Part shown: piece by piece, positions 31,601 through 42,864 of the stretch
Numbering within the stretch: position 1 is the stretch's first letter
Layout of the letters: each line of letters opens with the position of its first letter
Origin: Picocystis sp. L7
Taxonomy: Eukaryota; Chlorophyta; Picocystophyceae; Picocystales; Picocystaceae
Assembly (NCBI GenBank): GCA_020975725.1
Contig: QXJR01000014.1
Coordinates: 186,001 to 250,000 of the forward strand
Direction: 5' to 3'
Length of the DNA: 64,000 nucleotides
Position numbers and translations under genes: made by a program
Notes under the pieces: generated by a model
Database searches by the model: none
Told to the model about the DNA's origin: nothing
Seen by the model: only the letters and a program-made list of their open reading frames with translations

Positions 31601-34600
31601 ATCTGGCTCTGTCTGTACTTCTTTAAGGCAGATATAATCCCGACCACCAATTCTCTTAAGTGTGCACGTCTCTTCCACAGCTGCTAGGAAGACGCTGGGT
31701 TCTCTAGACAGTTGCGATGCATGCGTTTGAAGGAAGGCTCGCATTAAAAGACGATGCTGCCCATCGGTCTGAGCTGGAGAAGACGAAAGGGTTTTCCTGA
31801 TATCTGCTCCAAAGCGTGCCTTCAGTGTCCCAGCATCTTCCACTACATGTCTCAATATTGCAGCACCAATTACTTCAAAATTTTGAAACCAACATGTCGA
31901 AGGCAGGTGAACAACCAAAGGAACGCCACCACCCATGAAGAATTGCTTGGCAAGTGTTGGAGCACGTGTCAGGCGAGCAACAAGCTCAATTGCAGCCTGC
32001 GCCAAGAATGGAGCCTTGCTTGAGCCCTGCTGCGTAGCTACCTTTATACACTGTATAGAGGTGTTAAGAGCTCGAAGCTGTTGCATACCATCGAGATAAC
32101 CCATAGGCGACCCAGCAGTATCGGCAAGTGCAGTTTCCAAACTTGCCATTGATGGTCCCGCACTTGCACTTCCCACTTCCAAGGAATCCTGCAGGCAATT
32201 CATTGAACCATCTTCGCGGTTTTTCATGCCAGATTTCGCAATTGCAGTGCCACCATCTGCTTGGGTATGCGGCTTAGATTGTAGCATGGTAGTGAGTATG
32301 ACTAAAAGGGCAGTCAAGGCATCCATAAAATCTTCATTGTTTTTGCCTTGATCTTGCATCTTCTCAAGCATATCCAGCACCAAGTTGACTGCATTAGCAC
32401 CTGCAAGGGCCTCGTGGCACTTCATATCATGAGCAGCAAGGAGCGCACATGCATGAGCAACGAGTTTGATATTTTCCTGCTTCCTTATCATTGAGAGGAG
32501 GAGCTCAGCAACCTTCTTCGTTTCATGTCCCCGCCTTCTTGTGGCAAGCGAATGGGCAAGGTCGGCCAGGGCAAAAGCATCCCCATCATTCCCCAAGAAA
32601 CTAACCGCCTCTTGCAAGAGATCAAGGTCCCAGATGCTGTCCGATTCTTCCCTGGGTTTCTTTTCCCCTTCTCCCTCTTTCACCTTTGCATCTTGAATCG
32701 GTGGAGCTGGCTCTGGAGGCTGACGATGACGCTCTTCTTCTGCAGCGATTTCTTCTTCAGTATGCGACAGAAGCCATTCCACTGCCAAATTAACCAAAAT
32801 ATCGCCAGCGCCACCCAGTATTCCCCGAAAGTCCCTCGAAGAAGCACGAAGGGCAGCTTCCGCTCGCTCTCTTGAGAATCCTGTTTCCATTATACGCAGG
32901 ATAGCTGACTCTGGAGGTGCCTGGTCCTGCCTAGCGATAGATGGGCCAAAATCCAGCTCCTCTTCCTCCTCTTCGGCAAAGCCTTCCGGATCTGCAGCAC
33001 ACGCAAGCAATGCCACTAGACCGCTTCGGATCGACGAGGACGACCCACAACTTGCATTCATGGCTCTTCGCACGCTTCTTCCCACATCAGCCTTCAGATT
33101 CTCAATAAAAGCAACTGCTGTAAGCGGCTTTCCTTGAATGTCAGTCCGATTGCCAACAAGCGCGGAAGAAGATGTAGACAGCAATAAAGGGGCACTGACT
33201 GTGTGTTCAAGAAGAACCACCATTGAGTCAACGACCTTCTCAACGTCTTCGGTTAGTTCATCGCCACAACTTGCTGCTAGTTCTGATACTGAAACAAGCT
33301 CATTGAGCAAAGGATGAAGCAAACAATCCACAAATGCTGGAAATACAGAAACATTGCAAGTGTGGCGTCGACTGTCAAATAGCAACACTCCAAGCTCATC
33401 TACAGCGTGCTGCAGAACCAAGCATCGCTTTCTCCCTTGAGGCTCGGCCGGTGGATGGATTCTTTCCTCCCACACCTTGAGGAGACAGCGAGCAAACTGG
33501 TCGACCTCAATTGACGAGATGTTCCCCCGAGCAGGCAAGGCACATGCTTTTACCGAAGTTACCATCAAATTGCGGGAAGCAGATACGATGCGGACAAGTT
33601 TCTTTTGGTTCTCACTTTCTGCTCCTGCAGGGTTTCCACGATCATCACTCTCCAACTCCAGAAGACTGGCATTCGCAAGGCTGTGGAGACGCCCGAGCTT
33701 CTCGTACACACCTTCTGACACAAACGACGCAACAAAGGAGGGCCATGCCTTGATCATAGAGGAGCAAAGCAAGGTCAGCGACTCTGACCGAAGGCTGCTC
33801 GAAATGCAGATTCCTCTTTTGTGGCTGCGCTCTGTGCGAAGGGGTGTCCGACCACTGCTATCAGCTGCCGATGGCTCTTCAACTGTACTTGAATCGATTG
33901 CTGCTATCAAAGCTTTGGCAATTTCAACAGATGCACTCTCTGGTGAATTGCTTCTTTGGATAAGTCCACGAATAAGCTGTGAAAACGTATACTGCAATGA
34001 TGCGGCAGACTTGCCATTTATTTGCTGATCCTCGCTGACATGTCCACTAGTAATTGAACCACTGGGGAGGCAAAGAAGCCTCAAAGTCTTGTCTAGCCCA
34101 CCCTTTTCGCAGAAGGCAGTTGCTGAAGGAGTGGCTGCCAGGGATGAGTCCAGCAGCGTTGCCATAATTTCAATGGCTCGAAACATGTTGCTTTCCTTAT
34201 CGCTGCCGGTAACAGGTATTGCTGCCGCACTTGCCGCAGACATCCCCCCAGCGCCTGCACGTTGTGCAACTATCTCTAGGCACTCCACAAGTCCAGCGAC
34301 CACATCCCCACATATAGCAGGAACGTGGCGCATCAGCTCGTCCAATGAAGTTCCCAGTATAGAGGCAGTTTGTCCATGGAAGGCATGTAGGGCTTCAAGG
34401 TCTCCCAAAACCACTGACTCTATGACCGGAACGATGAACCTTGCAGCACTTGATCTGCACACAGCTTCTTTGCCCCTCTCGTTCAAGCAAAGGGCTGCCG
34501 CAGCTCCCGGTACTGCACAGATGGCATCAGAAGTTAGAGGGATGCCAGACTCTATGGCTTGCAAGAAAGACGTAGGTAATCCGACTTTCTCCAGAGTGCT

Positions 34601-36920
34601 GAAACCTCTTGGGTCGTTGTGGATGTGCTCAGCCATAACTGATGCGGCCAAGGAAAAGACACCGCCTCCAAAAAACTCTACCAGCTTGAAAACATCAGCC
34701 AAAGAAGTCAGCAATCTAGCCATCGGTCCGTCTTCACTTGACTGTGGCACTGGAGGGTTCCCTGATCCAAAGCAAGCCAGTCCTATTGCCCTTAAAAGGG
34801 CTTTGATTAACAGCCTTTTATTGTAATTGACCACGGACTTAGACTGCACAACTTGGTTCACTTCAACTTCCAAACGATTTATCAAGACATCTGAACCATT
34901 GAGTTCTACAAAAGCATCTGCAGCTGTGTGACTCACGTCGATGAACGCTTCCAACACTCTCACAACATGAGTGACCAGTAAGATACGCCTCTCACAAAGA
35001 TCATCAAGCAACGGTAAAAGTGAAGGCACTGCCCCAGCTTCTGAAAGCACAGTACAACCGTTTGCAGAAGAGACCAGGGCGGCTATGAGTGCTAGCAAGG
35101 CCTCCGCAAAAGATTCACTTATTTCTCCCCCCTCGTCACCTTTGCACATGGCTGATGTTACTTTCCTCATCAGACTGTTCAAGACAGAAGATGCGAGAGA
35201 GCGTTGCTGAAGAAGGACAACAGAGCCCCGGCCTCGGCTTGCGACTGTTGCTCCAGCAGCGCGCAAAGCAAGTGCACGGAGATTCTCTGGGACACAACCC
35301 ATCTCCCTTTGAATGATGATGAGCTCTGTAAAAAGTTCTGGCTCACTTGAGTACATTGTGGCCAACTGCCCAGGGTGTGTATTCGGCCTCACATGCTGGA
35401 CACAAATGAGAGCTAAAAGCCGTAACTTGGACAGCGCCCTCCTTCCCTCGATATGCGGGAGCAGGAGGGACATGCGTATGCGCATGAGAAGAGATAGCCT
35501 TGTCTTCACACACTGTGGGACCTTGAACTCCCTAACAAGGTACTCAAGCACTTCGTGCTCATTCTTCATTCCTCTGTAACCACCCCAAGGAAGTTTAATC
35601 TCTACTGGACCCTTGCTACTTGAAGTGGAAGTGGAAGGACCGGTGTCAGGCAAAAATCTGAAGCAAATGTGCTTGCCAAGCTTGCAAGTGTCAAGCCTTG
35701 GCATATCTTCATCCATCGCAACACAGTCCACCAAGCCAAGCCCTTGCGCTTGACCTCCCCAACCCTGTGCAAGAGTAATCAACCTCTCGTTCAAGCACAC
35801 ATCTGAGGACCACTTGCTGTGACCTTGGTGCCAGGTCCTCCGGAATACAATGGAAAGGAGTTCTAGTGCTGCACATACAACCTCCACGTCGCAGCTTCCA
35901 AGCAGCAAAGCCACATACTGAATAAAAGGTGCTCGTCAGCAACCGCACGCATAGCCACAAATCAACGCAAGAGGTAACCGCACATATATCATCCTCTTGC
36001 ATTCCAAACTTACCTCTACAGAACCATATGAACCACGATTATTGCAGTTCTCAAGAATGACTGCAGATGCTTTCAGAATGGAGAGACAGTCCCTGCGGCA
36101 GAAAATATTGCTTCCAGTTCTGACATTCCCAGAACTATCCTGAGCAGGGGGAACGGTTTCAGGCTCAATGCTAGAGGCTTTGCTTTCATTACCATCCCTG
36201 GCTACTCTCCCATGCTCCTGCTCACCTGGCTTTACCTCCTCCTCTTCCAATAGCAGCTTCAACTCTTTGTTTGGAGCAACATACATTTCAAACCATTCAT
36301 CAATACGATCCAGTGCATCTGCCCAATGAAATATGCATCCCTGCCCATGACGTGTTGTAGACTCTGTCAGCTCTGTCGATCCAGGGTGTTCAATCGCTAG
36401 TGCCGGTTTCGGCGTCTCCTGCGCGTCGGCGCCACCGCGTTGCGTTTTCCTCGATTTACCTTTTCGTACTTCCAGGTGAATCCTTCGAGTAGTCGACCTA
36501 TTTCTTCCAGCGGCGTTTCTGCGACGCGGCGCACGAACTCCTTCACTTCTGGCAGCTGCGCGTGAGAGTAGGGTCCTTCTTGTCAGCTCCTCTTCTTTCC
36601 ACGGTCTCCCGCTTTCTCCAAAACCTATCTTCGCCAAGACCTTCCTCTTGCCCCTTCTACCTACGAGATTGGCAAGTTCCATTGATTTCCCGGATCTCAT
36701 CCTCGCTTCCCACGTCTACACAGCACATGTTCTTTTCGATCGATCTTTCTTTCTTGGCCGATCCGTTTCCGTGCTGCGCTTCGATGCGTCGTCCTCGCCC
36801 TCCGCCTTCCCCTGTTTTTTTTTCCCACGTCTCGAAGCTACGTCCACAGACCCATCCCCCTTCGAAGCACGCGCAACGCACCGCTTGCGACGAGCTCGCG
36901 CGCCTGGTCTTGATGCGCAT
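25610..36920 (-). CDS. UPL1: Giant HECT E3 ubiquitin ligase, UPL1/UPL2 type
   Basis: Ubiquitin ligase of 3589 residues, near the 3650-3680 of Arabidopsis UPL1/UPL2. Four exons (complement): 36882-36920, 36460-36555, 36014-36340 and 25610-35917; all junctions are phase 0. Exons 1-3 were placed by homology to UPL1: MRIKTRRAS, then KEFVRRVAETPLEEI, then FHWADALDRIDEWFE. Donors are GTGCGT, GTAAAT and GTAAGT; each intron has CTGAC 15-30 bases before its AG. Domains: N-terminal armadillo-like DUF908/DUF913 region, a UBA motif (METGFSRERAEAALRAS, about 1160-1195), a long Asp/Glu region (about 1940-2110), and the HECT domain (about 3230-3589) with the catalytic Cys in LPCAHTCFNQLDL at 3556. Homologues act in the nucleus and cytosol. 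A promoter word is 230 bases upstream. Confidence 0.95.
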
Positions 36921-37149
36921 CGCGGCGTCGAGCACAGGCCGAACTGAACTGAGACGTGTGCGGTCGGCTCGCCTCGTGCTCCCCTTTCGTCTTCCTTTCA
37001 AAAGGGAAATCCGTTCCCTTTCTTTCGGGTCTATCCTGGCGGCCCATCCGGAACCCCATCGGATACGATCGGAAGCCGAGTCGCCTCCCCTCAGGTCCAC
37101 TGCCAGTGGAAGAAGGCACCCACAGATGGACCCTTCCATCGGGTCGAAA
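36921..37149. other. UPL1 leader and promoter side
   Basis: The 5' flank of UPL1 up to the GAGA-type word. No other gene is seen; long minus-strand ORFs running through here are the antisense of nothing recognisable and result from few stops. Confidence 0.4.
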
Positions 37150-37166
37150 GAGTTTCTTCTCTCCAG
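37148..37166 (-). promoter_or_regulatory. GAGA-type palindromic promoter word, copy 4
   Basis: In the UPL1 direction it reads TGGAGAGAAGAAACTCTTTC, about 230 bases upstream of the UPL1 start. The core GGAGAGAAGAAACTC is exact; the right arm CCC is not kept. Confidence 0.55.
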
Positions 37167-37732
37167 AAAGGGAGACGGTGGTGGGTGTCGGAACCCGACG
37201 GCCAGGCGGACGCCCTGGCGATGGACGCGTCGGGCGTTCGTCTCGGTCTCGGTTCGGATGGGATGAAGGGAACTCTGGAAGGAAGGATACGTGAGCGTGT
37301 GATGCACACGGGTGAAAGGCGGCGAGGCGCAGGTGTGGTCCCCAGGGAGACAGGGGAGACGCCCCTCCACCATCTACGAGCCTCATCTCTCGAGGGGTAC
37401 TGTGGTCTCCTTCCACCACGATCCGCCATGGCCGTGCTGTCTCTCCCGCACGTCCCACCGCCAAACCCGCCTCGATGTCGCTCGAGGAAGTCCATTGGAA
37501 GCCCAGGCGAAATCCATCGGCCCTGGTCGCACACCTCCGTAAACCCCATCCGAGTTTACCTCGAAGGAAACGGGTCAGAATCGGGTGGGAACCAGGAATG
37601 AACCCCGATTGAACCGGGTCAGAATCGGGTGGGAACCAGGAATGAACCCCGATTGAACCGGGTGGGAACCAGGAATGAACCCAGGAGGGAGGTGGCCACC
37701 GTCGCGGATCCGAGTGGTCAGAAGAGCGGAAC
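37167..37732. other. Rest of the UPL1/Bot1p divergent spacer
   Basis: About 570 bases with no credible gene. It contains the 44-bp tandem array next to the Bot1p-type gene. Confidence 0.45.
37571..37685. repeat. 44-bp tandem repeat, about 2.6 copies
   Basis: The phrase GGGTCAGAATCGGGTGGGAA starts at 37572 and 37616, a 44-base period, followed by a shortened third copy from about 37659 (GGGTGGGAACCAGGAATGAA). Copies are nearly identical. It lies about 50 bases upstream of the Bot1p-type start. Confidence 0.9.
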
Positions 37733-38634
37733 ATGGCGTTGGCGAATGCGTTCTCGCGCATGGTGCGCGCACAAGGGAGCGTGTGGACGAAGTTTGCGAG
37801 GGGTATGGCGGCTGTACCTCGCGGTGGACGACGCGTGTGGGAGGAGAGGGAGCCGCCACGACCGAAGGAAGTCGGCAAAGACGGCGTGCACCTGGCACAC
37901 CACACCGATCTCACCGGAGGAAAGCTGCCTCCCAACCAAGAGCAGAACGCAAGACTCTCGGACGAAGCAAAAGACGCGATGGTGCAGATGCACGAAGATG
38001 ATCCGGAGAAGTACGCCTTCGAACGCGAACGACGGGCCTGAATCGATCGGAACACTCGAAAGCTGACCGGAGGAAAAGATGGAGCGTGGCCGCACTGGCG
38101 AAGCACTTCGCCGTCCGCCGGGAACGTGTCTTGGCCATCCTTGCGTTGAACCGAATGGAAAAGGAAGCGATCGAAGAAGGAAAACCGCACTTTGCAGACC
38201 TTCGAGAATTGGCGAGGAAAGCCTACGGTCCAGGATATCCCAAAGGAAACGGAGAAAGACACATCGCCTTCGTTCGCACCTACCCGAAGTACGAGCTGTT
38301 GACGCCTGAAGAGGCCGAAAACTTGACGCTGCCGTCCATCGAAGATGTGGTTGCTCGGAAGTCGCAAGAAGAGGAAGACGTGCTCGTGGAAGAATTCAAA
38401 GAAAGGTTGGACTTTAACACGGGGGCCACAGGGAAAACCATCAGCAGACAGCGACGCTTTGTTTGTGCCCCACAACGCCCGAAAGAAGGATGGAGTTTCG
38501 TGGTGAAACCACTGGGAAAAAATGCACCCCCTCCCTTCGTAGGACTGCCAGATGGCAGCCAACGGGAACCCACCGAGGATGAACAACTGTACATCAAGCG
38601 AAATACACCCAAAGCACGTAAGCGGATCGAATGA
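37733..38634 (+). CDS. Bot1p-type mitochondrial protein (PF12298, mS45-like)
   Basis: Member of the 'eukaryotic mitochondrial regulator protein' family, whose fungal members (Bot1p/mS45) belong to the small mitoribosomal subunit. Exons 37733-38010 and 38079-38634 give 277 residues. The 68-base intron (donor GTACGC, branch CTGAC, acceptor AG) splits a Lys codon and restores DDPEKWSVAALAKHFAVRRERV, which aligns with plant homologues (DPAKYSVKKLAKDY..). Other family blocks are EEFKERLDFN, a basic stretch with SRQRRF, the GWSFVVKPLG segment, GLPDGS and a terminal YIKRNTPKARKRI. The first 30 residues (MALANAFSRMVRAQGSVWTKFARGM) are basic and amphipathic, as in mitochondrial presequences. AATAAA is at 38741-38746. 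Confidence 0.85.
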
Positions 38635-38758
38635 TCTCGTGGCAGGTACGAAACCTAGACTATCGTACAGTGTTGCATCATCAGCGCAATTAGAGTTTTT
38701 ATCCTGTGCAGCAGTCCTGCAGCGCGATTGTGAGTTGACCAATAAAGTGTAAGCTTGG

Positions 38759-39919
38759 CTACAACAGAGCCATGAACGATTCGAGTCCCTGACCTAGCTC
38801 CCATATTGCCAATCCACTTCCTCGAGAGCGTGCCAGGTTGATGCGTGCGCTCAGGGACTCTTCAGAAGGGTAAAACGCCTGATGCTCTCTGCCATCCACA
38901 TGATAGGTAAGGGCATGTTCTGCTGCATCCTCGTCCCACTCCAGTTGACACGTCCGATGCTCTTGGAGCAGAGATAAGAATTCATGCCCGAGGATTGCCC
39001 TTCCTTCTCCCAAGGATCCATACTCATTGCCATAGAAGTTCAATCCCACAAGCACCTTGTTCGCATACGAAGCCTCCACATCCAATCCTTCCATGCATTC
39101 CTTGACCCAACCCAGCGGTGCATTCGGTCCAGGGTGCTGCGGGCTGCTTGCATCGTACGTCATCACCGAGAACAAGTCTACGTAAGGTTTGAGAGCACGG
39201 AAGTCGTGCGAGGAGAATGAAGGATATTGAGGTTGAGCTGGGACAGTCGGTGGAACTGCGATGGCTAACAGCTTCCCACTTCTGCCAAGGGCTTCAGAGA
39301 GCTGGGCAACGAAAGCTACGATTGCTTTGTGGGCTGCAGGGTGCTTTGTCAATCCCCAAGCCCACCACTGCGTCCAGACTTCCAGAAGGACTCCGTCCAG
39401 TTTCTGCTGTTTGCACTCCAGGACCAGGATATCGGCGATGTTTCTTGCGAGAGATCCCTCTGCAGGAGCGGATTGTAGTAGATCTACGTACTGTTCTCCC
39501 GACCATCCCTCAAACAGAAATCGCGGCACGATTTTCGGCGCTTGTGCGTTACCTTGTCTCAATTTTTCCATCCACCCATGGTCTACGTCGTGCCTTCCTC
39601 GAAGGCCAGGTGGCGATCCAGGGACGACTTGGAACCACACCGGTGCAATGTGTGTAAGTTTTCTGCGATGTTTAACGGCCACGTCGTATCCTCTCCCGTT
39701 CCAGGGAGTGACGTATCCCAACACCGGCCCTTCGAACTTCCTCGATGGCCGTTCGCAGGTGTCGACGTCGTCGGCTGCGTTCCCTTCTCGTCGCAGGATG
39801 TCCTCTTTCGTGACCTTGGAAGGCAGGAACCGTTCGAATGCGTCGCATGTGCCTTTTTCTTCACCCAAGCACGCGTGCAAGGTTGCGACGCAGGCAAGCA
39901 AGCCGCATCCGAGGCGCAT
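38759..39919 (-). CDS. CHID1: Chitinase-domain-containing protein 1 (GH18-like, CHID1)
   Basis: Secreted or endomembrane lectin-like GH18-fold protein of 386 residues (human CHID1 is 393). An N-terminal signal peptide, MRLGCGLLACVATLHACLG, precedes the family block PSKVTKEDILRREG. Then come VLGYVTPWNGRGYDVA, LTHIAPVWFQV, DGVLLEVWTQWW, the PYVDLFSVMTYDAS strand and VLVGLNFYGNEY. The catalytic DxxDxDxE of active chitinases is replaced by DGVLLEVW, as in CHID1 generally, so chitin hydrolysis is not expected; carbohydrate binding or lysosomal sorting is known for animal homologues. The start at 39919 begins the signal peptide. No intron is needed. It converges with the Bot1p-type gene and is divergent from arsM. 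Confidence 0.93.
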   Translation of the reverse strand: MRLGCGLLACVATLHACLGEEKGTCDAFERFLPSKVTKEDILRREGNAADDVDTCERPSRKFEGPVLGYVTPWNGRGYDVAVKHRRKLTHIAPVWFQVVPGSPPGLRGRHDVDHGWMEKLRQGNAQAPKIVPRFLFEGWSGEQYVDLLQSAPAEGSLARNIADILVLECKQQKLDGVLLEVWTQWWAWGLTKHPAAHKAIVAFVAQLSEALGRSGKLLAIAVPPTVPAQPQYPSFSSHDFRALKPYVDLFSVMTYDASSPQHPGPNAPLGWVKECMEGLDVEASYANKVLVGLNFYGNEYGSLGEGRAILGHEFLSLLQEHRTCQLEWDEDAAEHALTYHVDGREHQAFYPSEESLSARINLARSRGSGLAIWELGQGLESFMALL

Positions 39920-40493
39920 TCCTTGCTGGCTTCGCTCCTGTCTCTCGACTACGCGTGGATTCGGACCGTTCCTACACCGTGCTTGAGGATACGAACGCGG
40001 AACCGCGACCTTTCGCTTCCAACTCACGCGGCATCAATCTTCCGTTCGGAACCTTGGCGTGCGAAGGAGCAGCAACGTGTCGAATGCAACCGAAGTGGCC
40101 CGACGCTGGCGGACCTGCGTGCGCCTGTTCCGATTCCCTCGGCCTCTTCTTTCCCCCGGACCGGATTCTTTCGTACCTTCCAATTCGTTTCTCTTCCGAT
40201 TCTCGATCCCGATCCTTCGTTCGCGCCTCGCACGAGGCCTCGCCTCTTTCGCTTTCGGATGCGACGTCCGTCGGCGAAGCTCCCCTTCCGACACGTCCTC
40301 GATCGCTTAACTCGAAGGTTAACATTCGGGGAGGGGATCCAGGAGGGAACTCGGGGGCGTTCCTGGGACCAGGAAGGAGCACGAACCGAGGGAATATTCG
40401 GAAAAGATTCTCGAACCTTCGACGGTCCATCGACGCCACGTCCTGGCGCGTCGCGCGCTTCGATCGCCTGGATCTGCGCAGGATTGCGAAGCC
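39920..40493. other. Shared CHID1/arsM divergent promoter
   Basis: A 574-base spacer with no recognised gene, repeat or GAGA-type word. Arg-rich ORFs on both strands are products of its composition. Confidence 0.5.
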
Positions 40494-41769
40494 ATGTACG
40501 CGACGAAGGTCCATGCGAAGCCTACACCGGTCGTGGAGGCGTCCAGGAGACGCGTGAAGGCCAGGTGCGTGCGGATGCGAGGCCACAGGAGCACGAACGT
40601 GGAACACAAGGTGCGAGGCGTGTGCTGACGAAGAGAGCTGGATGCACAGAGCGGCGGCTTCTGGAGGCTTGGGAGAGCTTCTGAGAGCCGAACCACTGGT
40701 CAAAGAAGGAGGGGAAAGGGATGCCGTGCGCAAATACTACGGAGAGACGCTGGAGAACTCCGACGACCTCAAGACCACGGCTTGCTTGACGCCGTACGCA
40801 CCGCACAAGATCATCAAAGATGCCCTGAAAGCGGTGCCGAACGAAGTGAAGGCCAAGTACTACGGATGTGGATCGCCCACGCCGCTCGGTATCGAAGGCT
40901 TGAACGTGCTGGATCTCGGAAGTGGTAGCGGCAGGGATTGCTACGTTGCGTCCGCTCTGGTGGGATCCAAAGGAACGGTCACCGGCGTGGACATGACCGA
41001 TCAACAGCTCGACGTGGCAAACAGATACGTAGACGAATACTGCACGAAAACACTTGGATATGACAAGCCCAACATGAAGTTTGTCAAAGGAGAGATCGAA
41101 GATCTGAACGCGGCTGGCATCGACGACAACTCGATGGACCTCGTGATTTCCAATTGTGTCGTGAATTTGTCCCCGAACAAGGAGGCGGTGCTGAGGGAGG
41201 TGTACCGAGTGCTCGCAAAGGGTGGAGAGTTCTACTTTTCGGATGTGTACTGTGATCGGCGGCTGCCGGAGCATGTACAGCGGCACGAAGTTTTACTGGG
41301 CGAGTGCCTGGGTGGAGCCCTGTACATCGAAGATTTCAAGCGCATGTGTCAAAAGGTTGGCTTTATGGACCCTCGTGTGCTCACAGGTCACATCATCGAT
41401 GTCAAGGACAAACACCTCAAGGAAATTGTGGGCGAGGCCACGTTCTACTCCATCACTTACCGTCTCTTCAAGCTGCCCGAGCATTTAGAGACTTTGTGTG
41501 AAGATTACGGACAAGTTGCCACATACAAAGGAACTCTCCAAGGGGCTGCACACGCGTACGAGCTAGATGATCACCACAAGTTTGTCACTGGAAAACCGAT
41601 GCTTGTTTGTGGAAACACCGCCGCCATGGTGGGCGAAGAAGGAGTGAGCTGGCTCTCACCACACTTTGAGGTGATGGGGAATCGATCCAGGCACTTTGGA
41701 CTGTTTGAAGGATGTGGCGGACCTGTCTCTGGTACTGAAGGGATGGAGGTGGGAGGTGGGTGCTGTTGA
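40494..41769 (+). CDS. arsM: Arsenite S-adenosylmethionine methyltransferase
   Basis: Converts As(III) to methylated, partly volatile arsenicals using SAM and thiols. Exons 40494-40564 and 40650-41769 give 396 residues; the 85-base intron (donor GTGCGT, branch CTGAC, acceptor CAG) splits an Arg codon. The ATG at 40642 lies inside the intron's 3' end and is not the start. The SAM motif VLDLGSGSGRDCY is at 109-121. Cys68, Cys96, Cys192 and Cys242 have the same spacing as the four essential Cys of the red alga Cyanidioschyzon CmArsM (44, 72, 174, 224), so the enzyme should be active. The protein ends in GGGCC. The first exon is short and basic (MYATKVHAKP..), possibly an organelle leader. Confidence 0.95.
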
Positions 41770-41901
41770 ATCCGCCGCCGTTCATGAAGCAGGGCCTTTT
41801 TGCGGCAAACCAAGTTTCTCTCGCTCACTGAGTTCTCAATACTATTAAGCAGCCAGGATTTTCATCTAGGTGTTCACATTTTTTACATATGGACTGGCAT
41901 G

Positions 41902-42864
41902 TCATGATTTGAACCTGTACAAGATCCATCCATCCCCTTCCTCTTTTTCTGCAGTCTCCATGTTCCCACGATGCACAGCAACATCCTCATCTGAAGGCTC
42001 AATCGTGGCTAGGGGACCATCCTCCATGCTGCTAGTTTGTTCTTCTTCTACTCCATTGCCATTGTCAGAGGGGGCAGAAGTAGGTGCGTGAATTTGGAGA
42101 GCCTCATTGTCCTGGGCAGCCTGCTGTGCTACGCTCTTGGTGAGTTCTGCGATGTCCTGAAGGACAACAAAAGCCCCTGCATACCTGTCTTGTATGCGCT
42201 GCATTTGCCTAACAACAGATTCATCTGTACCTTCAGGAGCTTCCCCTTCTACGACTTTCTTAAGCTGAAATAGGCTGGATGTCCAGCGTGAAATGTTCGC
42301 TGTGGCTGTTTTCAGAGCGTCCTTCAACCTGAGAGTTTCCCCTTTCAAGGAGATGTTTTCTTCGTTTTTTTGTGCGAGCATGTTTTGTGCGAGCTCAAGT
42401 TCTCGTGATTTGGCTTCGAGCTCCATTTCGTACTTTTCTAGCATGTTCGTGACTTCCACTATCCGCTCGTTTTTCTCTTCCAGCTCCCGAAGTCCGTTCT
42501 TGGATCGCTCGAGCAGTTGCAGGGCCAGCAATTCCGACTCGCTGGATCTTTTCTTCGCGCGTTCGTATTCCTTTTGCATCACTCCCATCTCTTCCCTCAG
42601 CCTTCCGACTTCCGACCTTGATTCACGCAATGACGCTCTGACTTTTTCCACTCCTTGGTTGTCCTTTTCCATCCCGTTGCTGTCGCCTTCCAAGGCTCCT
42701 CCGCGCCGTAGGAGGGCCCTCCTTCGATCCACCTGCTCCCTGAGCCTCGCCACCACCCTCTGGGTGGCCTCTTCGCTCGCTGCGGACACGCAGCAAGCGC
42801 GCATGGCGGTGCGTTTCGCTCGTGTTCTGGTCCAATGCTTCAGGACGTGCAATGGGATCTCCAT
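41902..42864 (-). CDS. Coiled-coil protein of unknown function, possibly organellar
   Basis: A protein of 320 residues. After a basic N-terminus (MEIPLHVLKHWTRTRAKRTAMRACCVSA) a continuous charged coiled coil runs from about residue 30 to 205, rich in Glu, Arg, Lys and Leu (for example ELEEKNERIVEVTNMLEKYEMELEAK). A short helical block, SRWTSSLFQLKKVVEGE, and an acidic C-terminal tail ending ILYRFKS follow. The N-terminus looks like a transit peptide ending near CVSA/A, so plastid location is possible. No domain is recognised. The frame is uninterrupted and no intron signal was found. It converges with arsM. Structural or tethering function is only a guess from the coiled coil. Confidence 0.8.
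   Translation of the reverse strand: MEIPLHVLKHWTRTRAKRTAMRACCVSAASEEATQRVVARLREQVDRRRALLRRGGALEGDSNGMEKDNQGVEKVRASLRESRSEVGRLREEMGVMQKEYERAKKRSSESELLALQLLERSKNGLRELEEKNERIVEVTNMLEKYEMELEAKSRELELAQNMLAQKNEENISLKGETLRLKDALKTATANISRWTSSLFQLKKVVEGEAPEGTDESVVRQMQRIQDRYAGAFVVLQDIAELTKSVAQQAAQDNEALQIHAPTSAPSDNGNGVEEEQTSSMEDGPLATIEPSDEDVAVHRGNMETAEKEEGDGWILYRFKS

Noticed and set aside
38011-38078. The Bot1p-type gene as two separate ORFs or a frameshift
   Set aside because: A 68-base intron with GTACGC and CTGAC restores the family alignment across the gap.
40642-40649. ATG directly ahead of the arsM frame as the start codon
   Set aside because: It lies between a CTGAC branch word and a CAG acceptor; splicing from 40564 gives a better start and keeps the frame.
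40609-40649. A 39-base arsM intron using the nearer GTGCGA donor
   Set aside because: It would be much shorter than any other intron here; the upstream GTGCGT donor gives 85 bases and a correct phase.
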